Part shown: positions 12,259-24,872 of the stretch, piece after piece
Layout of the letters: every line of letters starts with the position of its first letter
Numbering within the stretch: position 1 is the first letter of the stretch
NCBI GenBank assembly: GCA_963514095.1
Contig: OY741265.1
Coordinates: 30,056,290 to 30,120,289 of the forward strand
DNA length: 64,000 nucleotides
Direction: 5' to 3'
DNA from: Eutrigla gurnardus
Lineage: Eukaryota; Chordata; Actinopteri; Perciformes; Triglidae
Notes under the pieces: generated by a model
Database searches by the model: none
The model's input: the letters and a program-made list of their open reading frames with translations, nothing else
Told to the model about the DNA's origin: nothing
Translations under genes and position numbers: made by a program

Positions 12259-13174
12259 AACAGGACATACTATGTAACGGAACAGTCCAACACGTCCTTA
12301 CGTACCCAAAGTCACGTGAGGAGGTTTGGATCGAGATATCGCATGTCCATTCAAGAGTTGGAGTTTGTCTTGCTTTTGGGAAGAGTGCAAGTGTTTGCTT
12401 TTACTGTACGTACCCCCCCCCCCCTGATTGGAAACTGATTGGTGGTAATATGTGTATGAATGCCGTGCATAATAAGGATGAGAAGGGTGTAAGCTGACTT
12501 ATTCATCTGCTGACTAACAGGTGAATAAGGGAGATGTCAATCAGCTGTCTGTTCATCAACATGTCAGCATTCACACCTCAGTCAAATGTAATCCTGTGAA
12601 TGTAAAAACCTTTGAATTGGCAAATTCAAATGGGAGAGGAAATCTAGAGAGGGAGAGAGGTGGTCAGTGAGGGGGGGTTGGGTGGGGGATGTGGGGCCTT
12701 CAGGGCATGTTAATGAGACACCCCCCCTCCGCTGCAGTTTAAGCAGGCAGAGAAAAACAGACAGTTTTTCATTTTTATGTATCCATGTTGTGTGGGTGTG
12801 TGTGTTTGTGTATCCAGGCTTGACCTCCTGACCTCGGCCAGCATTTTCAACTCCTTCTGTCTTCAGCAGCACCCCCAAACAATCAATACCCCCCCCCCCC
12901 CCCAACCCGCCGCCGCTAGCTGTGACATGCAAATGACCCTCGCATATAATTAAAAGATATGCCCTGACAACAATAGGATAACCTCAACCTCCCCTCTGCT
13001 TCTCCTCAAGACGTGCGCCAAGACACTAATACACACACACACACACACACACAGAGTGCACAAACAAAAGCAAAGACAACATCAACTCGTGCCCAGATGG
13101 ACTGCAGTCAGTTGACCTCTGCTAAGATCTGCAACAGACAAGCAAACAGACAAACAGACATCAAGATCAACTCA

Positions 13175-13213
<39 letters not shown>

Positions 13214-14004
13214 CATCCTGTTTACTTGCAGCTCGGGGTTCTGCTCATGTCCAATGCTTTAATGCAGCATAAAAGATAACGGCTGAGATCAGCATAAGGA
13301 GCCAGGGTCTTTAGGTATAATTAGAACTGAGCTGACGACGTCATGAAACTGACTGGATACTTCTGTTAAACTAATGTTTCCAAGTGAAGAATTCATTTTC
13401 ATGCTCAAAACCAAGTGTTGACCTGGTAAAATCACTGAACAAATAAAAGAGCACCACACAATCACCACAGGAATGACAAAAATGAGTTGGGGCAACCAGA
13501 ACCTCTCAATATGGCGGACAAGAGGACAGATTCATGGATGGGAGGTAATTCGATATTTTTAACATTGCAACACATATTAGCTGTTGCTTGTGTACATCGT
13601 TTTAATTTGTAATGTTTCACAATACGCAGGTAACAAGCAAACCTTACTTCTACCTTTTTTCACCTCAAAGCACTTGAACATGACATCCTCGTCACTCTGA
13701 CTTCATGAGTGGGAAGTAGGATCTTCTGACTGGCACATGAAGGCAGCAAAAGCCATGTCAACAATGAACCCAGCTTTGAAAGTAAACATTAAAATGCTGT
13801 CCTACTTTCAGCAATATCTGCAACATCAACTGTTGCCTGGTTTTGTATATCAAAAATGACAGTGATTTTACCTTGCAGACGACTGCAGTCCACATACGCC
13901 ACGCTTCAGGGTAACGTTCACATTATTCATCACCTTATTGATGAGCTTCAACTTGGGCATTTCTATTCACAGACCCAGGAAAAGAATGCAGATGGAGTTG
14001 ACCG
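12259..14004. other. Non-coding stretch with CA tracts and poly-C
   Basis: A C run at 12889-12902, CA tracts at 13031-13052 and 13176-13210, and no recognisable ORF. Confidence 0.55.
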
Positions 14005-14093
14005 GAGTGAGTGAGTGAGTGAGTGAGTGAGTGAGTGAGTGAGTGAGTGAGTGAGTGAGTGAGTGAGTGAGTGAGTGAGTGAGTGAGTGAGTG
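14005..14093. repeat. (GAGT)n tetranucleotide microsatellite, about 22 units
   Basis: An 89-bp uninterrupted GAGT array. It is the only long tetranucleotide array in the window apart from the SINE ATGG tails. Confidence 0.97.
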
Positions 14094-14781
14094 CAAACAG
14101 AGTAAGTGAAGGAAACAGGATCTAAGGAATGAGGACAACTTCATAGACAATAACTGGACTCATTGCTGTGTGTGCCACAGGGGACCATGTGTTAATTAAC
14201 TCTGCTGTTGACCCACACACACACACACAGCCATGTCCTGTCCAGTTATTGAACCGACTGGGAGGGGGGGGTTCCAATCAAATGACAGCAAAATAGCACA
14301 CACACACACAGACGATAACTATCACTAGAACACACTGCTGTAAGAGTTAATAGAAACCAACGGTTGGACAGTAGTAGTAATAGGGACATTCCGATTCAAA
14401 TCCAAGTAGCGGTGGCGTCAGAGCAGCGGCCATCTTTATGTGAAAGTTTGCCATATAAAGTGAACTGACGGAGGTTTTCCAGTACAACTATCAGTGTAGT
14501 AGTAACGTTAATACTTCCAACACTGATGTTGAACTTGTTCACATGGTTTTGTGGAGCAACAGCAAGTGAACAGCTGAGCTGGGTCTAACGGTCCCTCTTC
14601 TCTTATGGAAAAGACAAGATGGCCAGCTAGCCACTGAGCTAACTAGCTAGCTAGCTAACTAACAGACGTCCGTCTCCAGACCTCTCTCTTCCTGGTAAGC
14701 TGTGACATCACTTTCCAGCCCTGCTGACATGTGTTGTCACCATAACAACGAACAACAATCACCATTTTCTTTTGTATTAGT
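14094..14781. other. Non-coding stretch, nothing recognised
   Basis: Short CA runs near 14214-14230 and 14298-14309. A CTAGCTAG-rich patch lies at 14640-14662. No gene. Confidence 0.55.
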
Positions 14782-14789
14782 CACATGAC

Positions 14790-15647
14790 TAGTGCTCGAC
14801 TGATATGGGTTTTTCAATGGCCGATGCCGATATTTAGAGAGCAGGGCGTCTGATGGCCGATCTATAATGCAGACATCATGCTTTACGTCGTATCTCACGT
14901 GACAAATAAAGAACCTTGAACCTTGTTTTGTTTTTTTGCATCTAATAAAATACAACAATTTAACAAGAGAAACAAATCACACATTGCTGAACTTAAAGCT
15001 GTATTCTACGATTTGAAACCCCCCCCCCCCCCCCCACCCACACACACACACACACACACCACTCTGTGCTCCTCTGAGCTCGTATCGTTCTCCCCTCGCA
15101 GCCTCCCACCTCCCTCTTATTTTACGAAAATAGTTCAGCGAAATGTGTTTCTGAAAACATTTTGGGTGAGAAATAAGCTGTTGCTGAATCTGTCTTTATT
15201 TTAGATCGACAACACTCAGTTTGAAAGATTATCGAGAGAGAACGGCTCAGGGCAACAAGCGTCTTGTCCGCTCGTAGTTTCAAACGCGGAAGTGAGTCGG
15301 GACGAGACGTGAGCAGGAGCAGGAGAGTGAGCGAGGATTGGATCGGAACATTTAGCCAATAGTAGCCATGCGGACCGGATGGCTACTATTGGATCAAGTT
15401 ACAAGACTACAGCTTTAAATTAACATTTATTGAACCTTTATGCATTATTCACTTGAAAATAAAAAATGTGCATTGTCTGTTTGCTGGACTAGATCTAATG
15501 CTGACATCGTTAACTTCCCTGACAAGGCTGCACAAAGATGAGTCTGCAGACATATTTTGTTTATCGGTCTCGTGAGCGCAGGAGTTGGCCGACGCCGATC
15601 ATCTCAAAATGCCATTAATTGGCCAACCCATGAATCAGTCTACCACT
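14790..15647. mobile_element. hAT-like element interrupted by a TTAA element
   Basis: The left end AGTGCTCGACTGATATGGGT and the reverse complement of the right end, AGTGGTAGACTGATTCATGG, are clearly related inverted termini, each followed by GGCCGATGCCGAT-like sequence. The flanking octamers CACATGAC (14782-14789) and CCAATGAC (15648-15655) match at 6 of 8, consistent with an old hAT duplication. Removing the nested element at 14997-15414 leaves about 436 bp. There is no transposase. Confidence 0.65.
14997..15414. mobile_element. TTAA-flanked non-autonomous element (418 bp), nested
   Basis: TTAA at 14993-14996 and at 15415-15418 brackets ends that start AGCTGTA on both sides (inverted). A TTAA target is the rule for piggyBac and Kolobok-type transposons. 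Internally it has a C run joined to CA repeats (15018-15058), and a segment at 15133-15226 that recurs inverted at 39423-39545. It lies wholly inside the hAT-like element and is therefore younger. Confidence 0.75.
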
Positions 15648-15655
15648 CCAATGAC

Positions 15656-16304
15656 CACTGAAAATAGTACAATGTCCCTTTGACTCCTGTTTCTACAGGT
15701 TAATTTGTCAGTTGAGTATGTAAAGGTAACGTTGGAGGAGCGTGTAGCGTGTCCTCTACCTGCATACATCAAACTGATACATGCAAGCTGGAATGTCACC
15801 ATCTGCACACACATTCTTTCTTAGGTGTATGAAGGTCAACCTCTTTCCCCTTTTCCCTCAAATATGGACAATTCCAGTACTTCCCATTCCCATGTGAGCC
15901 TTTCTGTGTGTGTAAGCAGATACAGTACGTGGGCTACTATCAATAAGGCTTTGTCCAGTGGATGGATGGTGGTGGATTGTGCAACAATATCACGGGTGAA
16001 CAGACTGCAACTATTGGACAAACATCGTCCCCCTACTTCTCCTGTCCAGCAATAAAGACTGCAGCACAGAAGCCGTCTCATACATCACATCAAGACATTT
16101 TACACAAGGACATGACAGACTAAACTGGATGATTCACCAGTCCATCTGTGCCAAGAACATCCTGTATCCACACACCAGGGTTTAATTGGGTTTTCTTGGT
16201 CTTAGCTCCTTTTATTATAGGCCTAGTCACACGTCGCCATCCATGTTGTATTGTTCAAACAAACCGAAAACACAACAACTACACAACTACTTGGGGCAAG
16301 TATA

Positions 16305-16309
<5 letters not shown>
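15656..16309. other. Non-coding stretch, nothing recognised
   Basis: No domain-bearing ORF. The overlapping frames at 15825-16081 on both strands show no recognisable protein. Confidence 0.55.
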
Positions 16310-16374
<65 letters not shown>

Positions 16375-16405
16375 TATTAATGAATTAATATTGTATATAA
16401 ATACA

Positions 16406-16441
<36 letters not shown>
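16310..16441. repeat. (AT)n followed by (ATT)n microsatellites
   Basis: A 62-bp AT run (16310-16371) and a 35-bp ATT run (16407-16441), 35 bp apart. Confidence 0.97.
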
Positions 16442-17141
16442 TACTTTCATTTACAGTGAGAGATATGATCTGACCTTTATATTCTATACTTCTAAAATAT
16501 GTAAGAAATGCAATCACTTGCTTTATAAGCAGTACTATGGAGTACATGTTGCTGTTGGGAAGTTTCTTTCTTTTCTTTTTTTATTTGTCAACATAGCACC
16601 AATATATGCTTTTTCAAATTTGTATTAAATGTCGTTGAGTATCTCAATGAGACTGTTGAAATAAAAGGTTCAATAAATAAACGAGGATGTGAGTTTTGAT
16701 GCATTGTGTTCACTTTCAGACTGTTAAAGAGTGTTTCTCTCATCTGAAACTGTATCATTTGATATAAAAATGCATGAAGATTAAATCCAGAACAAAGCAC
16801 ATGAGCAGTTCGTCAGTATCAGGTAGCTGACTAATTGAGCTGTTTAAAAATGTATTAGTGACAGAGATATAAAGGCAGGGAGGGTGGGAGGAGGAGGGCC
16901 ATAGGGGAAATTACTTTAACATTCACAGATAAAAACGCGCATAGAGAGTAACGGCTGCAGACTTCTTTAACCCCTTTTACTGAACTGCAGTTCATTGGAA
17001 GCTCGGCAAGTGAGGACATCCTGAATGTTCCCACAATGCTCTGTTCTTTATTACACTCTAATCAAGCGCACAGCTAGCTGCTTCATAAGAACAAACAAGT
17101 TTAGGATGGGAGCCAAAAAATGTGTTTTGATCTTTGTCTGC

Positions 17142-17172
<31 letters not shown>

Positions 17173-17282
17173 GTGGGTGGGTGGGTGTAAATGCTCGACG
17201 TGTCATCTGCACCAGACCAGGAGATTACCGTTTCTGCTCTCTCTGGCAATCCACATGAATGAAAGAGTAAAAGAACATTGAT
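16442..17282. other. Non-coding stretch with a GT tract
   Basis: The GT tract at 17143-17176 grades into GGGTGGGTG. No gene is recognised. Confidence 0.55.
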
Positions 17283-17745
17283 TGCTTCTACATGTTGAAG
17301 TCCCAGATCCACCAGGAAATCAAACACCATCCTGTTTGAGTTCATGACATCATCCAGAGGTGCTCGGTGGATTTTACCAAGCTGGATTCACTGGATCTAA
17401 CAAGATACACATCAGCTGGTTTACTACAGCTGGATGAACCCAAAATAAACTTTTTAGCTGTGATTTAATATCAATAACCGAGTGAAAAGGATGCTGAAAT
17501 AACTCCATAATGATGGTGATCAGTAAAAAGTGTGAAGTCATGCTTTGTTAGGTCTGTCTGCAAGACCACAAGCCAACGACATTTAAAGTGCTTGTTGTCT
17601 GAATGGAGTCTGGTTGATGGGTGCTAGGCTACGCTAACATTGTAGCTGCTCCATCAACACTCCAAATAAGGTCATCTAGACATAAATACAGCAGAGACCT
17701 TGTTGTTTGCACCACAGACAGTCTCTGGTTCTACAAGAGAATAGA
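17283..17745 (+). repeat. Dispersed 81-bp-minisatellite repeat family (copy A, array absent)
   Basis: Shares CATGTTGAAGTCCCAGATCC and GTGCTCGGTGGATTTTACC blocks with copy B (44316 onward), and TAGCTGCTCCATCAACACTC with the reverse complement of copy C (48.4 kb). At the place where the other copies carry 81-bp units it has only the end of a unit (CCACAGACAGTCTCTGG at about 17712-17728). It therefore shows the repeat without its expanded array. Confidence 0.85.
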
Positions 17746-19057
17746 GATTTATGGTGCTGTGTGTATAATCGACACGATCTAGCAAATCAGCAGCAAGTTG
17801 TTTTTCATCAGTCTGCTCACAGTTAAAATGTGCTTTGTGTTATCAGATAGCAAATGAGCAGCAGAGGAAGAGAGAGAGAACCAGGGGTAGAAATATTGAG
17901 GACAGGCAGACAGTGAGAGACAGCAGCTGTTGCAGACGGAAGAGAGGGAGGCTCGCTGTCTGGAGGTAAACAAGACACACACCGGTAATTGAGCAACCGT
18001 TGCCATGGAAACATTGACACCCATACCAAACCCTAGACACAAAAACAGACAGAGACATTAACAGAAGGCAGACTTGAATCAAAACAACTAGAAAGTGTCA
18101 GCACTTCAAATGAGCATTACCGTTCATAGGAAATCTTTTATCTGTTCAGTTTGTCAAATATGAAACTTGTTACAATCTTTTTGTAAAGGACAGAACAAAC
18201 TGAGCGTATATTGTATCGAAGCTTCTTCCTTGTAAGCTGATTTGAATATTTATATATTTATATTTGTAGTAGCTAAGCAACACAATTTAACATCAGAGAA
18301 TAATTCAAAACATTGCAATGAATGCTAATGAAAGCTACTAAACAAGATGTCAGCAATTTAGCTGCAATCTGAAGGCTGCACCTTCTTTCATATTCTACTG
18401 ACAGTGCATTTATTATTTAAATGGCCACCACTATGTTAAAGAAGCTGCAGATAAAACATTAGGTCCACATCCAAGAAACAATATACTTATTAATATAAAG
18501 TATTGTCACCATTTAACCTGATCAGGTTTTAGCAGCATTATGTCTCCATGTGTACAGAGTGTATATGAGTCTCAGCTGGTGTGTTTACATCACTTTGTCA
18601 CACACACCCTGTTTCATGTTTCCTGTTTCCGTCCAGCTGTGTGTAGAGAGATGCATGGCCAGAAGAACAGAAGGACAAACACAGACACTTTGCATCATCC
18701 TGGAGGACTTGGAGATCAGCAGGTTTAGGATGTGAACAAATATCACAACAACAACGTCTTCCAGAAGGAGGTTGAAGGAATGAAAGAGTGACGTTCAGAC
18801 GCTCCAACAAGTCCACCACCGCTGGACTACTAGAACAAGCAAAGTAAAGTTAATGTAACAAGCAGCTCCTGTCATTCTACTTTTCATGTTTGAACGTGAT
18901 AAACCACATGTTGGGGAATCGACCAATCAAACAGCAGAGAACGTGTTGACGTGGGATTCACCGACCAGGTGATGAGGAGATGGAGAGCTCCTTAAATGGA
19001 CCAGATGATGCCGTAAGAACAGGGACGAAGACAACTATGTTATGTTAATATTAATGG
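17746..19057. other. Non-coding stretch, nothing recognised
   Basis: No protein-like ORF on either strand. Composition is ordinary and I see nothing else. Confidence 0.55.
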
Positions 19058-19113
19058 CTGCATGTGAATGGAAATATTAGTGGAATATTAATTTCCATCA
19101 GCCATGTAAACAG
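19058..19113. repeat. Short dispersed repeat shared with 42878-42934
   Basis: Both places read CTG(C/T)ATGT, then an AATATTAG block, then a CATTAATnTTnCAT-like block, and end GTGTAAACAG or ATGTAAACAG. They match at roughly three quarters of positions in the same orientation. This is an old unclassified repeat. Confidence 0.6.
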
Positions 19114-19249
19114 AGATAGAATATTTGGTGCATGTCAATGTAGTCCGTTTGTTGGCGCTGGAATCCACATGACATAGAAAGTCATGGAAAGGTTTGAGAA
19201 GTAAGGGGGGGGCACAGCAGACACAGTGACAGCAGGACACGGCAGCATG

Positions 19250-19250
<1 letters not shown>

Positions 19251-19307
<57 letters not shown>
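19251..19307. repeat. (TG)n microsatellite, about 28 units
   Basis: Pure TG run. Smaller CA runs follow at 19429-19455 and 19601-19638. Confidence 0.97.
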
Positions 19308-19426
19308 CCAGCAGACCTAAAACTCTTCTTCTCTGATTGTCAAGTCAAATAAAGGTTGTCGCGCGCCAAGCCTATTGTCCATACACTGACCCCCACCACC
19401 CAAAAAACAAACCCTGAATAACCCGT

Positions 19427-19457
<31 letters not shown>

Positions 19458-19604
19458 CAATCCCCCATGTCTTTGTCTCCAGCAACAGGAGGTGTGGTCG
19501 TTTTTCTACAGTTAATGAGTTGGCGGGGCCACAAGGGCCAACCGGAGGCATGGGTCATTCATTCATTCATTAAGTCTCCTTAGCCCACTTCCCCCATACA
19601 CACA

Positions 19605-19643
<39 letters not shown>

Positions 19644-19833
19644 TGTAAATACACAGATTGTAAACTCATAGCACAGAGATACACTGATATTGTTGCCGAT
19701 GAGGCAAGCACAAATTTTACTCACACATAAAAAACACTTTCTAAACACACACACACACACGTGTATAGTCCTGGCGTCTGGTGACACAATAGCTTTTGGT
19801 AGCAGCTGGTCAGCAGTAGCCATAGGAGTCGCA

Positions 19834-19879
19834 CACACACACACATACTCACACACACACTCACACACACACACACACA

Positions 19880-19915
<36 letters not shown>
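19834..19915. repeat. Imperfect (CA)n microsatellite
   Basis: CA run with regularly placed CT interruptions, so it reads on the minus strand as a degenerate Cys/Val ORF that is not a gene. Confidence 0.95.
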
Positions 19916-19917
<2 letters not shown>

Positions 19918-21628
19918 CAAACATACAACATGTACAAGTCCCTGCATGTCTAATGACGTGCCAAGACGACATCAGAACAAGAGAAGACGACGTGACTGGC
20001 CATCTGTGGCACGGAGGCCATGTGGAACATCTGTGGCAATCAATAACACACTCCCTCCCACACACACACACACACAGCCACGCATGAGGAAACACCATGC
20101 ACATCTATGTTTGCTGAGAATAAAAGCGTGCATACATTCATAGATTCATTTACTACAATACAGAGGCTTGGAATTGTCATGAGTGCATTGGAAAAAAGAA
20201 ACGTGCTGATGAGCGAGACCAGAGGTTACAGGCTGGTCATTTAGGGAGCACCCACACTGAAACCAGCAGCTGGCATTTGGTTTTCAGTTCTCACCAATTA
20301 CTAAATACATTCCTCTATATTCATATCGTTACGTTATGAAATTAATTTCTAGGGCTGGCTTTAAAATAAATGATTTTCCAATTCATATCAATCTTTACTT
20401 GAAACATCAGATATTGGTTTATGAAATCAATCTTTTAATAGATGCCATTTCATGTGACCCGGTTCAAGTGTGTTAGTTTACCTGCCGACGGTCGCTCTCT
20501 CTCAGCTGCTCTTCATATTTTGTTGCGTCCTTTCACTGCTGCAATGTTCACAGTCAAGAGTTGATTGTTGACTTCTGTAGTGTGCAGGTCATGTTAAATA
20601 ACAAGTGCATTAATATTATAGCTTTGGGGTTCATTTCTAATATATCTCATAACCAAGGGAAATAAGTATTGAAACTGAAATATCTCTTAATGAATTGAAG
20701 TGAATCAGAATCAAACTGATTCAGGAGATCAGTACTATTTACTTTTGTCCACTTGATGCATTTTCATTCATTGTGATGCAAAAATGAACATGCTTTAAAC
20801 ACTACTGACTGGCAGTGGCTATGATGGGTCAACATTGATGGGGACATAGTCCAATATATATATATATTGTTCCTGAAACAACACATATAGACTATTATCT
20901 TTAATATTTAAGATTTAACAACATTAAATGAATGTTAAAAGGATTGAACACTACTAAGTGCTCATTTCCTCTGGCAGACCGTTGCAGTTCTATTCCATGT
21001 GTTAGAAGCCTGATTTTATATAAAAGACTATTGAGGCTCTTTCATTTCCTCATATTGACTTCACATTTGAATCAACACAAATGGTAAAACAATGCTGAAA
21101 GTGTGCTGCTTATGAAGACATCAGGATTTGGTGAAGAGGAATTGGATTGCACAGAATCACAAACACACACAAACACACACACACACATACACACACAGAG
21201 AGAAAAAAAACCTCCCTCACTTCTGGGAAACACACACATGCTTGTTATTTCGGGGAACAGAACACACTTCACACATCTTTAACCAATTATAGAATAGAGA
21301 GAGACTTCACACACACACACACTTATCTGCTTTAACAAAACAACATACTTCTAAACCTCAATTCCAGAGTTTCACTCTATTCATCAAATAACAGATCAAC
21401 GAGAGGCAGCTGAGATCGAGGAACACAAAGACAAATAAAACTAAAGAAGACTTTTCTTTTTTACTTGTGAAATGTAGAGAATGCATCCTCTGGGGAGCAA
21501 GAACATAATCAATACATTTCATAGTGATATTTCTCACTCTCAGATGGATATTTTAGTCTGATGGTAGTAATAGTTTAAAAGAATATTAGTGATCCTCTGG
21601 GGACCAAGAGCACACAGCACAAACATAT
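19916..21628. other. Non-coding stretch, nothing recognised
   Basis: Short CA runs at 20058-20076 and 21162-21199 and a small AT run at 20853-20868. No gene supported. Confidence 0.55.
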
Positions 21629-21840
21629 TAGCCCCTTTTACACTGCCTTTTCTTTGCGGGAGTATCACGTCTTTTTTCCGTCCCGACGTCAGTGTAACTG
21701 CTTGGAAAGGGGTGACAGAATGTTTCATCTCTGAGACGCCAACGGAGGTCGTCACAGAGCTGCATCAGAGGCGAGACGAGGCGAGGGAAAGTCTGGGACG
21801 TGTTACCAGGGCAATCTGCCACCGCCGGATTTAACAAGCT
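21629..21840. repeat. Dispersed repeat shared with 50733-50900
   Basis: Both copies start AGCCCCTTTT(T)(A)CACTGC and share GCGGGAGTATC, a GTGTAA block, a GGGGTG(T)CACA or GGGGTGACAGA block, and GAGGCGAGACGAGG or AAGGCGAGACGACC. The ends were not resolved, so it is an unclassified interspersed repeat, possibly the left part of a DNA transposon. Confidence 0.6.
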
Positions 21841-22799
21841 CAAAACATAGATCCAAAAAAAGATAAAACACCAGTAGTTGCTTGTACGTATCAACATTTA
21901 TATAATATAAATATAAAAGCAACTTCGCCTGCAGTTGAAGAGTCGAGTAAATATGCAAGACGAGCAAAAATTCACCTTTTCAGTTGTTTTGATGCATCAA
22001 TGCCTTTAACACGTCACACGACCAGCAGCGGTCTCGTCGGCCGTGTGACACGCGATGCTTTGTCAACAGAGACACCGTAGCGCCGTTACAGCATAATGCA
22101 AAGTTCTTTATAAACGGTGAGATCGCGGCATATTTGTAAAATATTTGTGTAAAAAGAACTACTGATGCAATCTGCTCAGAATGTAAAATTATCAAAGGAC
22201 TTTTTCAGACCAGCTCATATCCATTTTTGCCGTACCCAGATTACATTGTTTTCCATTGTTTTTGTACAATAAAATATAAAAATATTCAACTTCCATTTTT
22301 TTGTTTTGTGATTATGATGGTGATTCCTGCCGCATCACCATCACTAGCTACATAGTTACTGATGTTGTTACCGCAGCAACTCATGCAGATGGATAGATGG
22401 ATTGAGGGATGGTGACAGAACATAAGCTATTATGTGAGTTATCATACAGGCCAGACTTTCATTTAGTGTTTTATAAGGAAGGTGGAAGTAAAAACCACCT
22501 CCACTAATGGAGTTAATAAACTATTATCATTACAAACTGATCTTTCAACATAATTCAGAAGATGTCTGTTGGAGATGCAGAATCATACAGATAAACACTA
22601 TGTTAAAAAAAACAAATACATAAATCCATTGATGCACATTGTTCTCTACATTTTTGTAAGAGGCCAAATCTGACATGAATGATTTTGAATTTAAAAGGTC
22701 TTCGGGAGCAACCTCCGGTTCTGAAAAGTGAAGCCAAAGCTGAAGTGCCTTAAACAAACACTTTTCTCTGAGACTTCTCTGACGGTAAGCGCTTTGCGT
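21841..22799. other. AT-rich non-coding stretch
   Basis: No recognisable ORF. It may include the distal part of the repeat that starts at 21629. Confidence 0.5.
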
Positions 22800-23220
22800 C
22801 ATTTCCTGTTTCTCTGTGATAGTCGCTACAGTCTGTGTTTTTCTCTCTAGCCTAGATCTGTTAATTTAACGTAGTTTCCCTGTTCAGTGGCTAACTACCG
22901 CCGAGTTTAAACTAAACTGCTTCAGCAGACACATCGCTCACTCTCTGAGTTGCCTCGCTAAATTTTCTGTTGTTTACTCGCTATCTCTGCTAGCTACTTT
23001 AGCGCAACAGCTAGCCTAGCAGCTACGATGGCTTCTCTCTTTCCCTGTCCTCCTTCTCTTCTCTCCTGCCCGGTGTGTCTGATGTTCAGCTACTACTCTT
23101 CCTCCTTTACTGATGAGGGTACATGTAATAAATGTAGTTCACTTTTTGCTTTGGAGGCGAGGATAAATGATTTGGAAGCGCGGCTCCGCACCAACAATCC
23201 TCCGTCGGCTGCCGCTGTAA

Positions 23221-23738
23221 TGGTACAGACACACCAACTCTGACAACGGACGTCAAGTCAACAGATCCCATTCATTGTCTATGTAGAGCAGGAGCTCCAG
23301 CCGCGCGGTGCAGATGGATACAGCACGTCAAGTTGACGGCCCCGTCACCATATGTGAATTTGCATAAAGTTTGATAGATTGAACATTATGCAAATGACGT
23401 CCGTCCAACTCAATGCGGCCAGCTCCAGAAACTTCGTTCAAACTGTCAAACTAGGCAGTGTTGATCAAATATGAATCCAGATTCTGTTACTGCACTACAC
23501 ATTTCCCGCCTCAAATGTTTTCAGAAACATGCTTTAGTGTGTTGTTTAACTGTAAAATAAGATCGTTTGTGGCCCGGCCGCCATGTTGGAAATGGCAGAG
23601 CGAAACTCAAGTCCCGCCCACTTCGCAGGACGTCTATCCAATTGATCCAACTTGAACACAGAACCGCCCACTCGCCAGTGCGTTCGGCGATCCGTTGCGT
23701 CGACATCCGTTGCTGCCGGAGTTGGTGTGTCTGTACCA
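23221..23738. mobile_element. TAA-flanked TIR element (518 bp), PIF/Harbinger-like, in L2 ORF1
   Basis: Perfect 20-bp inverted ends: TGGTACAGACACACCAACTC at 23221-23240 and its inverse at 23719-23738. The target duplication TAA lies at 23218-23220 and 23739-23741. A 3-bp TWA duplication is typical of PIF/Harbinger. No transposase. Positions just inside the ends (ACGGACGTC versus ACGGATGTC) also pair, so the inverted similarity extends imperfectly inward. Confidence 0.85.
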
Positions 23739-23880
23739 TAACCAGCCAGCTGACGCTAGCTGCAGACGTTGCGGGCCGACATAGCATAGCAGCTAGCCGC
23801 CCCCCGGCAAACCCCGAGCAGCCGGGAGGCTGGGTGAATGTCCGAAGGAGGCATAGTTCTAAACCGAAGCCCACGGTTAA

Positions 23881-24221
23881 AGGTTGTATCAGCGATTCTG
23901 GTTGCCCTCACTTCCGTTGCGAGATCCAAAACAAACAGAGCCAGCTAGCCCCTCCCTCCCATGTTTTGAAAATGATCATGGACATCATTTTCATGAACGT
24001 GCCACCCACCCCTTGTCTGTGATTGGTTGGAACACTATTTATTTTGCTTTTGAGGTGTTGGTAGTACCATTTGTTTTTGTGTGCGATCTCGGAGCCTAGG
24101 GCTGCCTAGAGAGAAGCGTTTTTTTGACGGCCTGCTTATGGGGCGGGCAGCTAGCGGATCGTGAGGTAAAAACAGATGAATGTGATCATTTATGTTTCGG
24201 CCCAGAATCGCTTTACAACCT
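23881..24221. mobile_element. TTAA-flanked TIR element (341 bp) in L2 ORF1
   Basis: TTAA duplicates at 23877-23880 and 24222-24225. The left end AGGTTGTATCAGCGATTCTG and the reverse complement of the right end AGGTTGTAAAGCGATTCTGG are the same sequence with one small indel. TTAA insertion points to piggyBac or Kolobok machinery. Non-autonomous. Confidence 0.85.
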
Positions 24222-24872
24222 TTAACCACCATGTTCACGTGTCTAATCGATTTTCCCCACTCAGCGACACACCCGCTGAGAAGCCAACTCTGGTCATTGG
24301 CAGCTCCATAGTGAGACACGTGAAAATAGCGACACCAGCGACCATAGTCAAATGTGTCCCATTTGGCCAGAGCGGGCGACATCGAAGCTCAATTGAAACT
24401 GCTGGCTAAGGATAAACGTAAATACAATAAGATTATTATTCACGTTGGCGTTAATGACACCCAATTACGCCAATCGGAGGTCACTAAAATTAATGTTGGC
24501 TCAGTGTGTGAATATGCAAAAACGATGTTGGACTCCGTAGTTTTCTCTGGTCCCCTGCCAAACTTTACTAGTGATGACATGTATAGCCGCATGTCATCTT
24601 TCCACCGCTGGTTGTCGAGGTGGTGTCCAGATAACGATGTGGGCTTCGTTAATAACTGGCAGCCTTTCTGGGGAAAACCTGGTCTGATCAGGAGAGATGG
24701 CATCCACCCCACTTTGGATGGAGCCGCTCTCCTATCTAGAAACATTGCTGATCTCATTGGTAGTCCTAAAACATGACACACCAGTGTTGAGACCAGGAAG
24801 CAGAGTTGCAGTCTTACACACTTCTCTGCGTCTCCATTAGAGCAGTCACCCACCCAAAACCACATAAGAACG

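Larger units (their letters stand above)
23028..24776 (+). pseudogene. L2 ORF1 (zinc/coiled-coil plus SGNH-esterase), broken
   Basis: The start at ATG 23028 is followed by paired cysteines (CPVC...CNKC) and a leucine-rich coiled coil (LEARINDLEARLRTN). The reading frame is then interrupted by a 518-bp element and a 341-bp element. After them comes an SGNH/GDSL-type esterase domain: the nucleophile block LVIGSSIVRH (about 24292-24321), the GVND block (about 24447-24458) and the DGIHPT block with the Asp/His pair (about 24697-24714). The frame shifts once more near 24355, just before RAGDIEAQLK. In the CR1/L2 clades ORF1 binds the RNA, and the esterase is a known accessory domain. All catalytic blocks are still legible, so decay by substitution is slight compared with the damage from insertions. 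The stop is TGA at 24774. Confidence 0.8.
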
